Part shown: in pieces, positions 1-9,284 of the stretch | Layout: every line of letters begins with the position of its first letter | Numbering within the stretch: the stretch's first letter is position 1 | Source of the DNA: Pedobacter fastidiosus | Lineage (GTDB): Bacteria > Bacteroidota > Bacteroidia > Sphingobacteriales > Sphingobacteriaceae | Direction of reading: 5' to 3' | DNA: 64,000 nucleotides | Assembly (NCBI RefSeq): GCF_014306625.1 | Contig: NZ_JACRYL010000008.1 | Location: 38,976 to 102,975, forward strand | Made by a program: the position numbers and the translations under genes | The notes under the pieces: model-generated | Told to the model about the DNA's origin: nothing | What the model saw: the letters and a program-made list of their open reading frames with translations, nothing else | The model's database searches: none

Positions 1-54
1 GGCATGCATTTTAAAAAAACCATTCGCAAATATCTTTTTGAGGATCTCCGTCAT
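1..54 (-). CDS. Start of a gene cut by the window edge, probably the ABC permease
   Basis: An ATG at 54 reading leftwards opens a frame that stays open to the window edge and encodes MTEILKKIFANGFFKMHA. It begins 6 bases after the stop of the ABC ATPase gene at 61, so the two are almost certainly co-transcribed. A gene placed directly after a lone ATPase in this arrangement is usually its membrane permease, but the 18 visible residues do not show this. Function is inferred from context only. Confidence 0.5.
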   Translation of the reverse strand, partial: MTEILKKIFANGFFKMHA

Positions 55-60
55 AATTAC

Positions 61-693
61 TTATGATGAAGGGTATAATTTCCCGTTTTCTAAAGAAAGC
101 GTAATGACATTATTTAAGATCGAAAGATCAAATGGTTGATGAGAAGAAAGTATAAATCCCGTATTTTCCTTTTCATGTTTATCCTTAATCCATTGATAAA
201 GCACTGAAAGAGAATCGATATCAATTGTTATTAAAGGCTCATCTAAACAAATTAAAGTGGGATTTCCTAGAAATGCCAAAACCAAAGAAAGCTTTTTTAG
301 CATTCCGCTAGAGTATGTACCGAGTGGATTGTTGAGATAATTGCCCATATCCATACTGTTTATATAATATTCGGCTTTAGTAATGCTTCCAGATTTGGCT
401 TTTAGAAATAGCTTGATCATCTCATTACCCGTTAAAAACTCTGGATAAATGGGTTCGGCATCCGCAAAATTTATTTTTTTACGATAGTCGACTCCATCCC
501 TTTTTAAGTTTACTTCATTCAGAAAAATTTCACCATCAAAATGAAGAAAGCCACAAATTGATTTGAGCAAGGTACTTTTGCCAGATCCATTAATGCCTTT
601 TAACCAATAAATCCCATTAGAAAGTTCCAACTCTCCTATTTCAACTATTTTTCTGGAATTGTAAGATTTTATAAAATTATGGAAACGGAGCAT
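61..693 (-). CDS. ABC transporter ATP-binding protein
   Basis: This is a 210-residue single nucleotide-binding domain that would power an ABC transporter from the cytoplasmic face of the inner membrane. The Walker A motif GINGSGKST is at residues 33-41, the Walker B LICLDEP ends with the catalytic Glu at about 152, and the H-loop His is at 185. The signature motif reads YSSGM (127-131) rather than LSGGQ, an accepted variant in small exporter ATPases. No transmembrane segment is present, so it needs a separate permease, probably the gene starting at 54. The substrate cannot be told from the sequence. Confidence 0.9.
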   Translation of the reverse strand: MLRFHNFIKSYNSRKIVEIGELELSNGIYWLKGINGSGKSTLLKSICGFLHFDGEIFLNEVNLKRDGVDYRKKINFADAEPIYPEFLTGNEMIKLFLKAKSGSITKAEYYINSMDMGNYLNNPLGTYSSGMLKKLSLVLAFLGNPTLICLDEPLITIDIDSLSVLYQWIKDKHEKENTGFILSSHQPFDLSILNNVITLSLENGKLYPSS

Positions 694-832
694 AAGCCAT
701 CAAAATGAAATAAGATTTGTGTTCCCGTTGAGATTGTTTTCAACAATGATTTGTTACAATCTAGGTCGTTTTTACCTATTTCTGTGATCTAAAACAGTAA
801 ATTTTAATCCATATTGAAATTTACGCTTAGAC

Positions 833-1819
833 TTAAATAACTAATTCATTTTCAAGATTTTTGCCAGATATAAATGCATCAGCATTGGCAAATGTTATAC
901 TTGCAATTTGTTCCATGGCCTCACGGGTAAAAAATCCCTGATGAGAAGTAATGAGCACGTTTGGAAAAGAAATCAATCTTGAAATAAGGTCATCCTGAAT
1001 AACATCTTCTGATAAATCGTGAAAGAAAAGCTTTCCTTCCTGTTCGTAAACATCCAAGCCTAAATAACCCAACTGACCACTTTTAAGCGCCTCAATTACA
1101 TCAGCTGTAGAAACAAGTCCGCCTCTACTGGTATTAATGAGCATGGCTCCTTTTTTAAAAAGCTTTAGTGTAATTGAGTTGATCATGTGATGGGTAGCAT
1201 CCGTTAATGGACAATGCATGGAAACAATTTCAGCATCGCAGAGTGCTTCTTCGAGTGTTCCATATTGTAAGCCTTCACTTTCTAATTCTGCATCGGGAAA
1301 TGGATCGAATGCAATTATTTTACAACCAAATCCTTTAAGAATTTTATAAAAAGCTTTGCCAATTTTCCCCGTTCCAATAAGCGCCACCTTGCAACCATGC
1401 AAGTTAAAGCCCATCAGTTTTTCTAAGGAAAAGTTTCCTTCACGTATCCGGTTGTAAGCTTTGTGTGTTTTCCGATTTAAGGTAAGGATCATCGCCATAG
1501 CGTGTTCTGCCACAGCTTCTGGAGAATAAGCAGGAACCCTAAAAACTTTTATTCCAAGTTCTGTCGCAGTTTCCAAATCGACATGATTAAAGCCTGCACA
1601 CCTCAGTAGAATAAGTTTCACGCCGTTATCATGAAGCAAAGAAATCAATTCTCGGTCTGCCCTATCATTTACAAAAATACAAGTGGCGTCAAATCCCTTA
1701 GTAAGCGACGCATTCTGTAAACTGAGCGCAGGTTCAAAAAAAACAAGATCATGCCTTGTATTAAAACGCTCAAGAAATTCCTGATCGTAATGGCAGGTAC
1801 TGAATACGGCAATTTTCAT
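833..1819 (-). CDS. ldhA: D-lactate dehydrogenase (2-hydroxyacid dehydrogenase family)
   Basis: This 328-residue cytoplasmic enzyme should reduce pyruvate to D-lactate with NADH. It aligns by eye along its whole length with Escherichia coli LdhA: the start MKIAVFSTCHYDQEFL, the block LRCAGFNHVDLETA, the nucleotide-binding GTGKIG, the catalytic Arg in NTSRGGL (about residue 232), the acidic residue in DVYEQEG and the catalytic His in TSHQGFFT (about 295). The gene stands alone between an ABC operon and lacZ, all on the minus strand. A related 2-hydroxyacid as substrate is possible, but the LdhA-type details make D-lactate the best call. Confidence 0.93.
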   Translation of the reverse strand: MKIAVFSTCHYDQEFLERFNTRHDLVFFEPALSLQNASLTKGFDATCIFVNDRADRELISLLHDNGVKLILLRCAGFNHVDLETATELGIKVFRVPAYSPEAVAEHAMAMILTLNRKTHKAYNRIREGNFSLEKLMGFNLHGCKVALIGTGKIGKAFYKILKGFGCKIIAFDPFPDAELESEGLQYGTLEEALCDAEIVSMHCPLTDATHHMINSITLKLFKKGAMLINTSRGGLVSTADVIEALKSGQLGYLGLDVYEQEGKLFFHDLSEDVIQDDLISRLISFPNVLITSHQGFFTREAMEQIASITFANADAFISGKNLENELVI

Positions 1820-1876
1820 AAAGATGGGGTTTGGTGTAAGGTAGAGATATTAAATTGGATATTCCGAAAGGCCAAT

Positions 1877-1913
1877 AAAACAGCAGGCCTGTAATTTTCA
1901 TTACAGGCCTGCT
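1877..1913 (-). terminator. Rho-independent terminator after lacZ
   Basis: A perfect 14-bp inverted repeat (1882-1895 with 1900-1913, loop of 4) is followed in minus-strand sense by GTTTTATT. It lies 23 bases beyond the beta-galactosidase stop codon, so it should end the lacZ transcript and insulate ldhA. Confidence 0.85.
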
Positions 1914-1936
1914 CCAATATCTTAATAAAATAAAAA

Positions 1937-4900
1937 TTATTTTTTATCGGTTAGTAAAATCTGGTAACTGAAAGAGGTTGGCTTTGCATAAACCAAATAA
2001 GGTTCTAATGGTTTCGGACCACAGCCCCAGGAACCTACACCCAAGGTTTTGTGGCTAATGCATAAAACTGTGCCTTTACTTTTAGGTAGATCAATTTTAT
2101 ATTCTACATTTTCCATTTCCTCATCACTGTAAGGTAATGCCGCAACTTGAAATAAGTCTTTTCCGTGTTTAACGCTTACGCTCAATCCACTTGTTGCCGT
2201 TACATTTGCCCAACGTACATCTTCATGGTTTCCGCTTTCCATTGGTTTCTCATAAGGAGTCATTTGTTTAATTACGCTACTAGAATAATGACCAATGTCG
2301 AATCCACTTTTTCTATCCGCATAGTTTTCCATTGGTCCTCGACCTAAATAATCAAAGTTGTTCAAATCTTTATCAAGGAAAAGGCGAACGCCAATTCTGG
2401 CGAGAATGAGTTTTGGATCGCTAAAATCTACATCATTTTCGGCATTTATCAATCCATTGCCATTGATGGTGTAAACCACATTGTGATGAATGGTAAAATC
2501 GTCTTTGCCGGTTCCGGTTAAGCTTACTTTAATTTCTACAACACCTGTACTTAATTGAGTTGCCTTAACATCATTAGTTACCCATTTTATAGATTTTAAA
2601 CCCTTTTTCATCCAATCGTCGTAAGCCCACATATCATCTTTACGGTGCGGTGCACGCCACAAATGAAGCATTGGGCCACCTTTATCCTGAAGAACATTTT
2701 TTCCATTTTTCTCCATTTTAGAGAAAGTTCCGTTAGTCTTATCAAATTCAAGGGCAAAATCAATTCCTTTTACACGAATAAAATCTTTCGAATCGTCTAA
2801 TCCTAAATTGCCAGAAACTGCAACCGCTGTAGCCGGAATAGAAATTGGAAGTTCGAACTGTTGAGAAGCAACTTCATAACCTTTTTTAGCCCAATTTTTA
2901 TCGCTAGATAAATCAAATGAAACTCTCAAGAAGTACTCTGCCCCTACTTTCGGACTAACTTTATAAGGGATTTTTAAATCTTTTTCTTCTCCTGGATTAA
3001 TGGAACCTGTAGCAAATAAACCAGAAGCAAGCCTTTTACCATCTTCAGTTAGTTCCCATTTTGCTGTGAAAGTGTTGGTATTTGTAAACTGATAACGATT
3101 TTTGATGGTTACGATTCCATTTTTTAGATCTTTAGCTCTAATACTGATCCATTGATAAGCGTGTTTAAGTTCTGGATAATGCGGTTTTAAAGATCTATCA
3201 GAAAACACAACTCCTTTGTGGATAAAATATTGATCGTTAGGATACTCGCCAAAACCACCACCAAAAGCAGTAATTGGATGTTTAGGATCTCTATTATTGT
3301 AAATTCCCTGATCTTGCCATTCCCAAATGGCGCCACCTAATAAAGCAGGATATTTATCAAAAAGATCGTTATAAATATCAACCGAACCCATAGAATTGAA
3401 CATCGCGTGTGCGTATTCGCATAAGTAAAACGGTTTGTTTAAACTCTGATCATTGGCGTGTCTTTCCAAGCTTGCAACATCAGTGTACATTTGGCTATCA
3501 ATATCTGCCGGATTTCCTTTTCCAATTCCAAAACCTTCGTAATGCGTTGGGCGTGTAGAATCTATTTCTTTTATTGCCTTTAATGCAGCTCTAAAATTTA
3601 CGCCACCACTCCCATTTTCATTCCCTAAAGACCAAATAACAACCGATGGATGATTTTTGAAATTTTCTGTATTGGCCACATTTCGATCTATAATGGCAGC
3701 CTTTATTCTTGGTTCATCATTAAATTCGTTCATTGCACCGTGACATTCTACATTTGCTTCGGCTACCAGATAAAGACCGTATTCGTCACACAGTTCGTAC
3801 CAACGTGGGTCATCAGAGTAATGGCAAGTACGAACATGGTTGCAGTTTGCCTGCTTAATTAACAAAATATCCTGAATCATTTGAGCCTCAGTAACAGCAT
3901 GACCAACATCTGGCCAGTTTTCGTGGCGATTTACACCTTTAAGTTTAATTGCAACACCATTCACCAAAAACTGTCTACCTTTAATTTCAACGCTGCGGAA
4001 ACCTGTTTTTGAGCTAAGAATCTCAACATCTTTAATTCCTTCTTTAAGCTTGATTACCGTTGTGTAAAGTTTTGGAGTTTCAGCAGTCCATTTTTCTGGA
4101 TTGGTCACTTTCAATTTCAAATCGACAATTACTTCTTCGCCAGGCTTTAAAGCACGTACAGTTTTTTTATTTGATGAACCAGCAACCAAAACATCACCAT
4201 TATACAATGAAGCTTCAACAATTCTAGGCTTGGTTATAGATGTACCGTAATTTTTTATTTTGGTGGTTACGGCAACTTCGGCATTTTTAAACTGTTCATC
4301 TAGATTGGTTTTCACAAAGAAATCTCGAACATGCTCTTGTGGTGTACTCCAAAGCGTTACGTTCCTAAAAATACCACTCAAACGCCACATATCTTGATCT
4401 TCAAGATAACTTCCCGTGGTGAAGCGGTAAACCTCTACGGCCAGCATATTTTTTCCAGGTTGTAGATATTTTGTTAAATCGAATTCCGCAGCATTACGGC
4501 TATTTACACTATAACCAACCTTACGGCCATTTACCCAGATAAAAAATCCTGCATCAACACCATCGAATGTGATAAAAATTTTACGCCCTTTCCAATTTGC
4601 TGGAATGGTAAAATCACGACGATAACTTCCAACAGGGTTTCTTTCTTTATAAGCCGTAAACTTTTCTGGAGGTGTACTCATTACCCTCGGGAAATCTTTT
4701 TGAAAGATGTAATTATAATTACTGTAATAAGGCGTACCGTATCCTTCTATCTGAAAGTTTGAGGGCACTTTAATTTCTTTCCACTCAGAAACGTCATAAT
4801 TTGGTTTGTAAAAATTTACAGGGCGTTTTTGAGGCCAATCTACCCAATTAAATTTCCACATGCCATTTAAGCTTGTACTGAAGGTAGATGCGTGTCTATT

Positions 4901-5125
4901 AGCTACAAGTGCCTGCTTTAAACTTGCATAGGGCATTAAAGTGGCGTGTGAGGCTTCTTTATTAATGCCAATATTTTCTGGATCTTCTATTTCTTTTGGA
5001 ACTGAAGCCGTATCCTGTTTAGAAAGAAAGTTGCCTTCCTTATGTTGTGCTCTTGCAACACTAATGTTGATTAAGGCGAGAACAACGAAAGCCTTTAAAA
5101 TACTGTTAAAGTAAAATTTGCTCAT
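1937..5125 (-). CDS. lacZ: Beta-galactosidase, glycoside hydrolase family 2 (LacZ type)
   Basis: A 1062-residue secreted or periplasmic GH2 enzyme that should hydrolyse terminal beta-galactosides. An N-terminal signal peptide ends near ARAQ (residues 24-27). The order is sugar-binding jelly roll (about 75-270), immunoglobulin-like domain, TIM barrel (about 385-680) and the C-terminal LacZ small-chain domain with GRGPMENYADR. The acid/base Glu lies in SLGNENGSGG (about 501) and the nucleophile Glu in LCEYAHAMFNSMGS (about 570). It is close in length to E. coli LacZ, plus the signal peptide. It has its own terminator and a long palindrome-rich upstream region, and no permease or SusCD neighbour. 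Other beta-linked galactosides could be the natural substrate. Confidence 0.94.
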   Translation of the reverse strand: MSKFYFNSILKAFVVLALINISVARAQHKEGNFLSKQDTASVPKEIEDPENIGINKEASHATLMPYASLKQALVANRHASTFSTSLNGMWKFNWVDWPQKRPVNFYKPNYDVSEWKEIKVPSNFQIEGYGTPYYSNYNYIFQKDFPRVMSTPPEKFTAYKERNPVGSYRRDFTIPANWKGRKIFITFDGVDAGFFIWVNGRKVGYSVNSRNAAEFDLTKYLQPGKNMLAVEVYRFTTGSYLEDQDMWRLSGIFRNVTLWSTPQEHVRDFFVKTNLDEQFKNAEVAVTTKIKNYGTSITKPRIVEASLYNGDVLVAGSSNKKTVRALKPGEEVIVDLKLKVTNPEKWTAETPKLYTTVIKLKEGIKDVEILSSKTGFRSVEIKGRQFLVNGVAIKLKGVNRHENWPDVGHAVTEAQMIQDILLIKQANCNHVRTCHYSDDPRWYELCDEYGLYLVAEANVECHGAMNEFNDEPRIKAAIIDRNVANTENFKNHPSVVIWSLGNENGSGGVNFRAALKAIKEIDSTRPTHYEGFGIGKGNPADIDSQMYTDVASLERHANDQSLNKPFYLCEYAHAMFNSMGSVDIYNDLFDKYPALLGGAIWEWQDQGIYNNRDPKHPITAFGGGFGEYPNDQYFIHKGVVFSDRSLKPHYPELKHAYQWISIRAKDLKNGIVTIKNRYQFTNTNTFTAKWELTEDGKRLASGLFATGSINPGEEKDLKIPYKVSPKVGAEYFLRVSFDLSSDKNWAKKGYEVASQQFELPISIPATAVAVSGNLGLDDSKDFIRVKGIDFALEFDKTNGTFSKMEKNGKNVLQDKGGPMLHLWRAPHRKDDMWAYDDWMKKGLKSIKWVTNDVKATQLSTGVVEIKVSLTGTGKDDFTIHHNVVYTINGNGLINAENDVDFSDPKLILARIGVRLFLDKDLNNFDYLGRGPMENYADRKSGFDIGHYSSSVIKQMTPYEKPMESGNHEDVRWANVTATSGLSVSVKHGKDLFQVAALPYSDEEMENVEYKIDLPKSKGTVLCISHKTLGVGSWGCGPKPLEPYLVYAKPTSFSYQILLTDKK

Positions 5126-5560
5126 AATGTGTGTTAGTGGTTTGGTTATAATCTGTTAAAACAAAATATTAATTAAAGTAAAATCTAATGGCATAGACGG
5201 TTTAAATCATGTTTATCTGCCTACCAAATAAACAGATTAAATTTTTCTTAGTAAATCGTTTTAATAGATTTACTAAAGTACATTTTTTGTTAATATTTTA
5301 CACATATTGTTCAAATTCCATTGAGAAATTTACAGAGTCTGTTTAAAAATGAAGGTGAAGATTTAAATCTTAAATCACCAAACATCGATTTTGAAAAGAT
5401 TTAGCACTATTTAGCGTACTCTATTTAGTACTAAATCTATTCCTGCCCCCACCGTAAATTTAAATTAACACCTCTACTCTCTTTAACCTGCACTTATATA
5501 TTTGTGGCTTGCCATTTGCAATAGGTTAAATAGAAGAGGCTTATTTTAAGCTAATTACTA
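5126..5560. promoter_or_regulatory. Upstream region of lacZ with several inverted repeats
   Basis: This 435-base gap holds no convincing gene. It contains a perfect 10-bp inverted repeat TTAGTAAATC/GATTTACTAA (5248-5257 and 5267-5276), a 7-bp pair TGTTTAT/ATAAACA (5210-5216 and 5228-5234), and a perfect 14-base palindrome ATTTAGTACTAAAT (5423-5436) within a stretch that repeats TTTAG. These are candidate operators for lacZ (minus) or for the small plus-strand ORF beginning near 5561. A plus-strand -7-like motif TATATTTG is at 5497-5504. No regulator gene is next door. Confidence 0.4.
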
Positions 5561-5749
5561 TTGATAAGGAGGAATAGATATGAAAGACAAAAAAAAATAT
5601 GGGATAATCTGAAGACGGAAATCCACAAGTATCAAGAGTTTGGTGGATTAGTAACCGAGAAGAAAAAACTCTTCTCAAATCTGATTAATTCTTTTATCAC
5701 AGGATATAAAAAAAAGATAAAATCTGCAGTTTCCATTCCGGAGAAATAA
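5561..5749 (+). CDS. Small basic hypothetical protein, start or frame uncertain
   Basis: The frame from a TTG at 5561 encodes 62 residues, Lys-rich with one mixed amphipathic stretch (LINSFITGYKKKIKS), and I recognise no family. A textbook Shine-Dalgarno AAGGAGG at 5566-5572 sits before an ATG at 5580, but that ATG is in another frame and stops after MKDKKKYGII. A run of nine A at about 5589-5597 lies between. One extra A would join the ATG to the long frame and give MKDKKKIWDNLKTEI. The gene may therefore carry a sequencing error, use slippage, or start at TTG. A TATATTTG promoter-like motif lies 57 bases upstream of the TTG. Confidence 0.4.
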   Translation: MIRRNRYERQKKIWDNLKTEIHKYQEFGGLVTEKKKLFSNLINSFITGYKKKIKSAVSIPEK

Positions 5750-5855
5750 TTTCAGTTATCCTCTCACATCCAAAACCTATTTTTAAGAAAATTGTCTAAT
5801 CATATTTTCTTTTGAGATCAAGAAAAACTCAAGTTAGGTAATCGTGCTTTTAGGT

Positions 5856-7181
5856 TTATAAAATGGTATCGTTTGGCGTAATGCGCTTCAATATAACGGA
5901 TAGTATTATTGCGAATACCACATAACCTACAAAAATAAAGTAGCCAGGTTGGAGTGATGTGTTATTTTCAGTAATAGTATTGAGTACATCGTTATGAATT
6001 TCCAAATTGGAGAGCTGGCTTTTTAAAATACCATTTAAACCTATGTAGGTCATTAAAATTCCAACAACCATTACATCAGCCATATCCCATTTACCAGATT
6101 CGAAAGATAGGTATCTTAATGCCTTATTTTGGCGAAGCTGATCGTTACTCAAAATATGAATTCCTTTTGCAATCAGTCTTAAAATTGGCAAAACAATAAC
6201 AAACAATAAAATAAGTGACCCTATAACAACGGAGTCTGGCTTTGGTTGTTGGATTAATACTTGGATAATACCCAAGATACTTTTGCTCTGAAAAAACAAT
6301 ACCTGGTTTTCAAATGCAATTTTTTCGCCAAGAAGTGTAAAGTTCAAAGCTTGAATCCGGGCATCAACTTCAATTATTGGCGCAGTTGTTCCTACTGCCA
6401 AAAGTACAAACGCAAAAAGTAACGACATTACAAAGAGCGTACTTTGAAGGTGCACTTTTTTACGCATAATTAGCCAAAGGCCAAGTGCAATAGCTACACA
6501 TCCAAGCATTGCAAATGATGAATTATAGGTAGCATTATTGATCAGGGCCAATTGGGTATTAATTCTATCATTAAATTCGACTGGATCAGAAACATGGTAT
6601 TTTTTTGCGATATATTTTGTAACCGCATTATTGGCAATTTCTGTGCTATCATAAGTTTCCTTTTCAAGCTGATCTAGCTTACTAGTCGCAATACTTTTAA
6701 GTCTTTTGGTGCTTGCCGGACTATTAATCTTGGTAATAATTGTTTTAGCGAAAGATGGTACCTGAGCTTGGATCTTATCAGGATTAACAAACTGTTTAAC
6801 TGCAAACTTTGTTAATTTACCTTTAAGGGTTTTTTGCGGCTTATTAATTTCTGCAAATGTTTTCGATACTAAGCCATGAAGCTGCAGTTCAACCTCTTTT
6901 TGAAGTTCCTTTTTCTGTTTACTCGTCATGCTAAAATCAGTTACCTGATGATTTACAACTTCAGAAATCTTATCTCGCCATTGGTTTACCGAAAAAAGAC
7001 CAAAGGTTATATTATTTACCATGCTATAATCTTCCTTAATCTGTTCTCTCTCTATGGAATTTTGACGCAGGCGATAGCCATAATAAGCTTCACCACAAAG
7101 CAAAATACTTAATCCAAGAATGAGTATAATATTAAACAGCGTGTTTTTTTTAGCTGGCTTATCTTTTATATGAGTTGTCAA
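5856..7181 (-). CDS. PqiA-like membrane protein (copy 1 of a tandem pair)
   Basis: A 441-residue inner-membrane protein with an N-terminal transmembrane helix (about 15-33), a hydrophilic region of about 180 residues and a C-terminal block of five or more helices. The segment FESGKWDMADVMVVGILMTYIGLNG resembles the GKW.MxDV..V signature of paraquat-inducible protein A, a family linked to membrane lipid homeostasis. No pqiB-like MCE gene is nearby. The upstream neighbour is a same-length paralogue 45 bases away. The first in-frame codon is TTG (TTG ACA ACT) and the next ATG is codon 55, inside the conserved region, so the TTG start is favoured. The family call is moderate and the function unproven. 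Confidence 0.65.
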   Translation of the reverse strand: MTTHIKDKPAKKNTLFNIILILGLSILLCGEAYYGYRLRQNSIEREQIKEDYSMVNNITFGLFSVNQWRDKISEVVNHQVTDFSMTSKQKKELQKEVELQLHGLVSKTFAEINKPQKTLKGKLTKFAVKQFVNPDKIQAQVPSFAKTIITKINSPASTKRLKSIATSKLDQLEKETYDSTEIANNAVTKYIAKKYHVSDPVEFNDRINTQLALINNATYNSSFAMLGCVAIALGLWLIMRKKVHLQSTLFVMSLLFAFVLLAVGTTAPIIEVDARIQALNFTLLGEKIAFENQVLFFQSKSILGIIQVLIQQPKPDSVVIGSLILLFVIVLPILRLIAKGIHILSNDQLRQNKALRYLSFESGKWDMADVMVVGILMTYIGLNGILKSQLSNLEIHNDVLNTITENNTSLQPGYFIFVGYVVFAIILSVILKRITPNDTIL

Positions 7182-7226
7182 TGTTATTGCAGATTAGATT
7201 ATAAATCAATGAGTTCGAATCACATT

Positions 7227-8552
7227 TTAATGCGAATCGTGTGGTGTAATAAACTTTAATATGGTAGATAAAATAAGTCCATACAGTACAAAACTTATAA
7301 ATATGATGTATCCGGGCTGTAAAGCGGTATTGTTGGTGGTAATGATGGTTAGAAAATCGCTTTTAATGTTCAAGTTGGTTAATTGACTTTCTAGCAAACC
7401 ATTTAAACCAATATAAACCATGAGTATTGCGATAACAATTACATCTGCCATGCTCCACTTACCAGATTGAAAAGCGAAATATTTAATAACCTTATTTTCG
7501 GCTAATTTCTTTTTACTTAAAAGGTGAATTCCGGTAGAACTTAACTTCATCACTGGAAAAAGAATACTAAAAACCAGAATTAAAATACCCACTAAAATTG
7601 AATCGATAGCAGGCTGTTTGACCAGCACTTCAACAACATCCAAAATGCTCTTACTTTGGAAAAACAGAACCTGATTTTTAAAGACAACGTGTTCTCCCAA
7701 CAGAACAAAATCTAAAGATTTGATTCGAGCATCTACCTCGATCATCGATGCCGTTAGGCCAATCGCAAGCAGAATAAAAGCAAACATTAACGACATGATA
7801 AATAAGGTGGCATGCAGGTCTACACGTTTCCTTAAAATCCACCATAAGGTAAGTACAACTAATATGCAAATCAGCATAACGAAAGAATAATAGTAAGTGG
7901 TTGTCCGGATACGATCAAGAGATGCAGTAAGCTTACTGTTAAATTGATCAGATGAAGAAACATGATATTTCTTATACATCTGATGAACCATCGTATTTTT
8001 CACCGTTAAAGTGCTATCAATATCTTTAGTTTGTTGCAGTGCATTAAACTGACCCAAAGCCATTTTACTCAGTTGCTTTTTATTCTTTGGGTTATCTACT
8101 TGAGCAATAATTGTTTTTGCAAAACCAGGAACTTGAGCTTTAATATCATCAGTATCAACAAAATTTCTTACTGCAAATTTTGTTAATTTTCCACCAACAG
8201 ATTTTTGAGGCTTGTTAACAATAGCTTCTGCTTTGTTAATTAATGCAAGAATGATCTGTTCAACCTCAACCTGAAGATTTTTCTTCTGTTTTGGTGTCAT
8301 TTTAAAATCTCGTACCTGATGCTTCACTATTCCTGCAACTTCATCACGCCATTGATCTACAGAGAATAGCCCGAAAGTAATATTATTCATCTCGGAGTAA
8401 TCGTGCTTAAGTACTTCCTGCTGTTTGGAAAGCGTGTGAAGCTGATAACCGTAATAGCCTTCTACGCCCAATAACAGCGTTAAACCTAATATTAAAAAGA
8501 TTTTTGATAAAATCGATTTATGTTTTGTTTCAGTATTTTCTGTTGCTGTCAA
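7227..8552 (-). CDS. PqiA-like membrane protein (copy 2 of a tandem pair)
   Basis: Also 441 residues and collinear with the copy downstream: both share YGYxL near residue 35, NNITFGLFSVxQWRD, KLTKFAVxxFV, a VDARI segment before LLGE and FxSGKWxMADV near the C-terminus. The divergence suggests an old duplication kept for two roles or a hetero-oligomer. It too starts with TTG (TTG ACA GCA), with no early ATG. The N-terminal helix is at about 15-33 and the C-terminal helices run from about 220 to 440. The role is inferred as an envelope or lipid-related membrane protein of the PqiA family. Confidence 0.65.
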   Translation of the reverse strand: MTATENTETKHKSILSKIFLILGLTLLLGVEGYYGYQLHTLSKQQEVLKHDYSEMNNITFGLFSVDQWRDEVAGIVKHQVRDFKMTPKQKKNLQVEVEQIILALINKAEAIVNKPQKSVGGKLTKFAVRNFVDTDDIKAQVPGFAKTIIAQVDNPKNKKQLSKMALGQFNALQQTKDIDSTLTVKNTMVHQMYKKYHVSSSDQFNSKLTASLDRIRTTTYYYSFVMLICILVVLTLWWILRKRVDLHATLFIMSLMFAFILLAIGLTASMIEVDARIKSLDFVLLGEHVVFKNQVLFFQSKSILDVVEVLVKQPAIDSILVGILILVFSILFPVMKLSSTGIHLLSKKKLAENKVIKYFAFQSGKWSMADVIVIAILMVYIGLNGLLESQLTNLNIKSDFLTIITTNNTALQPGYIIFISFVLYGLILSTILKFITPHDSH

Positions 8553-8689
8553 GGTTAATCTAGATTACGAAGGATGTAATTAATTGTTAATCAATTTCAT
8601 TAAACCAAGATTTGTGAAAATAGTTTTAATAAGAATGAAAATTTTCTAAGCTTCTTAATTCAAAAATGAAATTATAAAAGCTTTAAAAA

Positions 8690-8722
8690 CAAAAAATGCA
8701 GTAGACATCCGTCATACTGCAT
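8690..8722 (-). terminator. Terminator of the SusCD/protease operon
   Basis: The inverted repeat ATGCAGTA (8696-8703) with TACTGCAT (8715-8722), extended by GAC/GTC across one bulged A, is followed in minus-strand sense by six T and more T-rich sequence. It sits 23 bases after the stop of the DUF3347 gene, the last gene of the operon. Confidence 0.75.
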
Positions 8723-8745
8723 TAATCATTAACTAATTATAAAAT

Positions 8746-9282
8746 CTATTTCACTGCAACTACCTCCCCACAAGTGAGCATATTTTTGGGATAATATGGG
8801 TTTTCAATCTTCTTTTCATCGCTTACCCAAGTTGTTCCCATCATTGGGCATTTTTGTCGGTAAAGAATGGTTTTTTCTGGTTTTACCTTATCAATAATAA
8901 CCCAAAACTGTTCAGATAATTTCTCCATATCTTTTCTTTGCTCGTTTATTGAGGCACTTTCGGCAATGTGCTTTGCCAAGGCTGTAATGCTTTCTCTTGC
9001 AGAAGTTGATGCATTCATTTCTTCTAAGCTCAACTTTTTAAATTTAAACTGCCCTAATGTATTTGCAAATTCTGTAGCGAAACTCGATGTTTTTTTAACA
9101 TCAGAAATAACTAGACTATTTTTCATCCCCAAGTAATTTGCAATGATGAGCTTTTTAAGTCCCTCTCTTTTTTGTGCCAATTCTGGCGTAGCTACTTCTT
9201 GAACCGATGTTTTAATTTGGGCAGTTGCAGTAAATGTTGCTATACCAAAGACCATAAAAATGGCCAATACATAATTTTTCAT
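8746..9282 (-). CDS. DUF3347 domain periplasmic protein
   Basis: A 178-residue exported protein (signal peptide to about TATAQ, residue 22). The pattern CPMMGTTW followed by NPYYPKNMLTCGEV is the hallmark of DUF3347, a domain also found attached to CusB-type metal efflux adaptors. The paired Cys/Met segments suggest binding of a soft metal such as copper, but this is inference. It starts 2 bases after the stop of the metalloprotease gene, so it is the last gene of the SusCD operon. Its role there may be accessory, for instance as an inhibitor, chaperone or metal-handling partner of the protease. Confidence 0.8.
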   Translation of the reverse strand: MKNYVLAIFMVFGIATFTATAQIKTSVQEVATPELAQKREGLKKLIIANYLGMKNSLVISDVKKTSSFATEFANTLGQFKFKKLSLEEMNASTSARESITALAKHIAESASINEQRKDMEKLSEQFWVIIDKVKPEKTILYRQKCPMMGTTWVSDEKKIENPYYPKNMLTCGEVVAVK

Positions 9283-9284
9283 TT

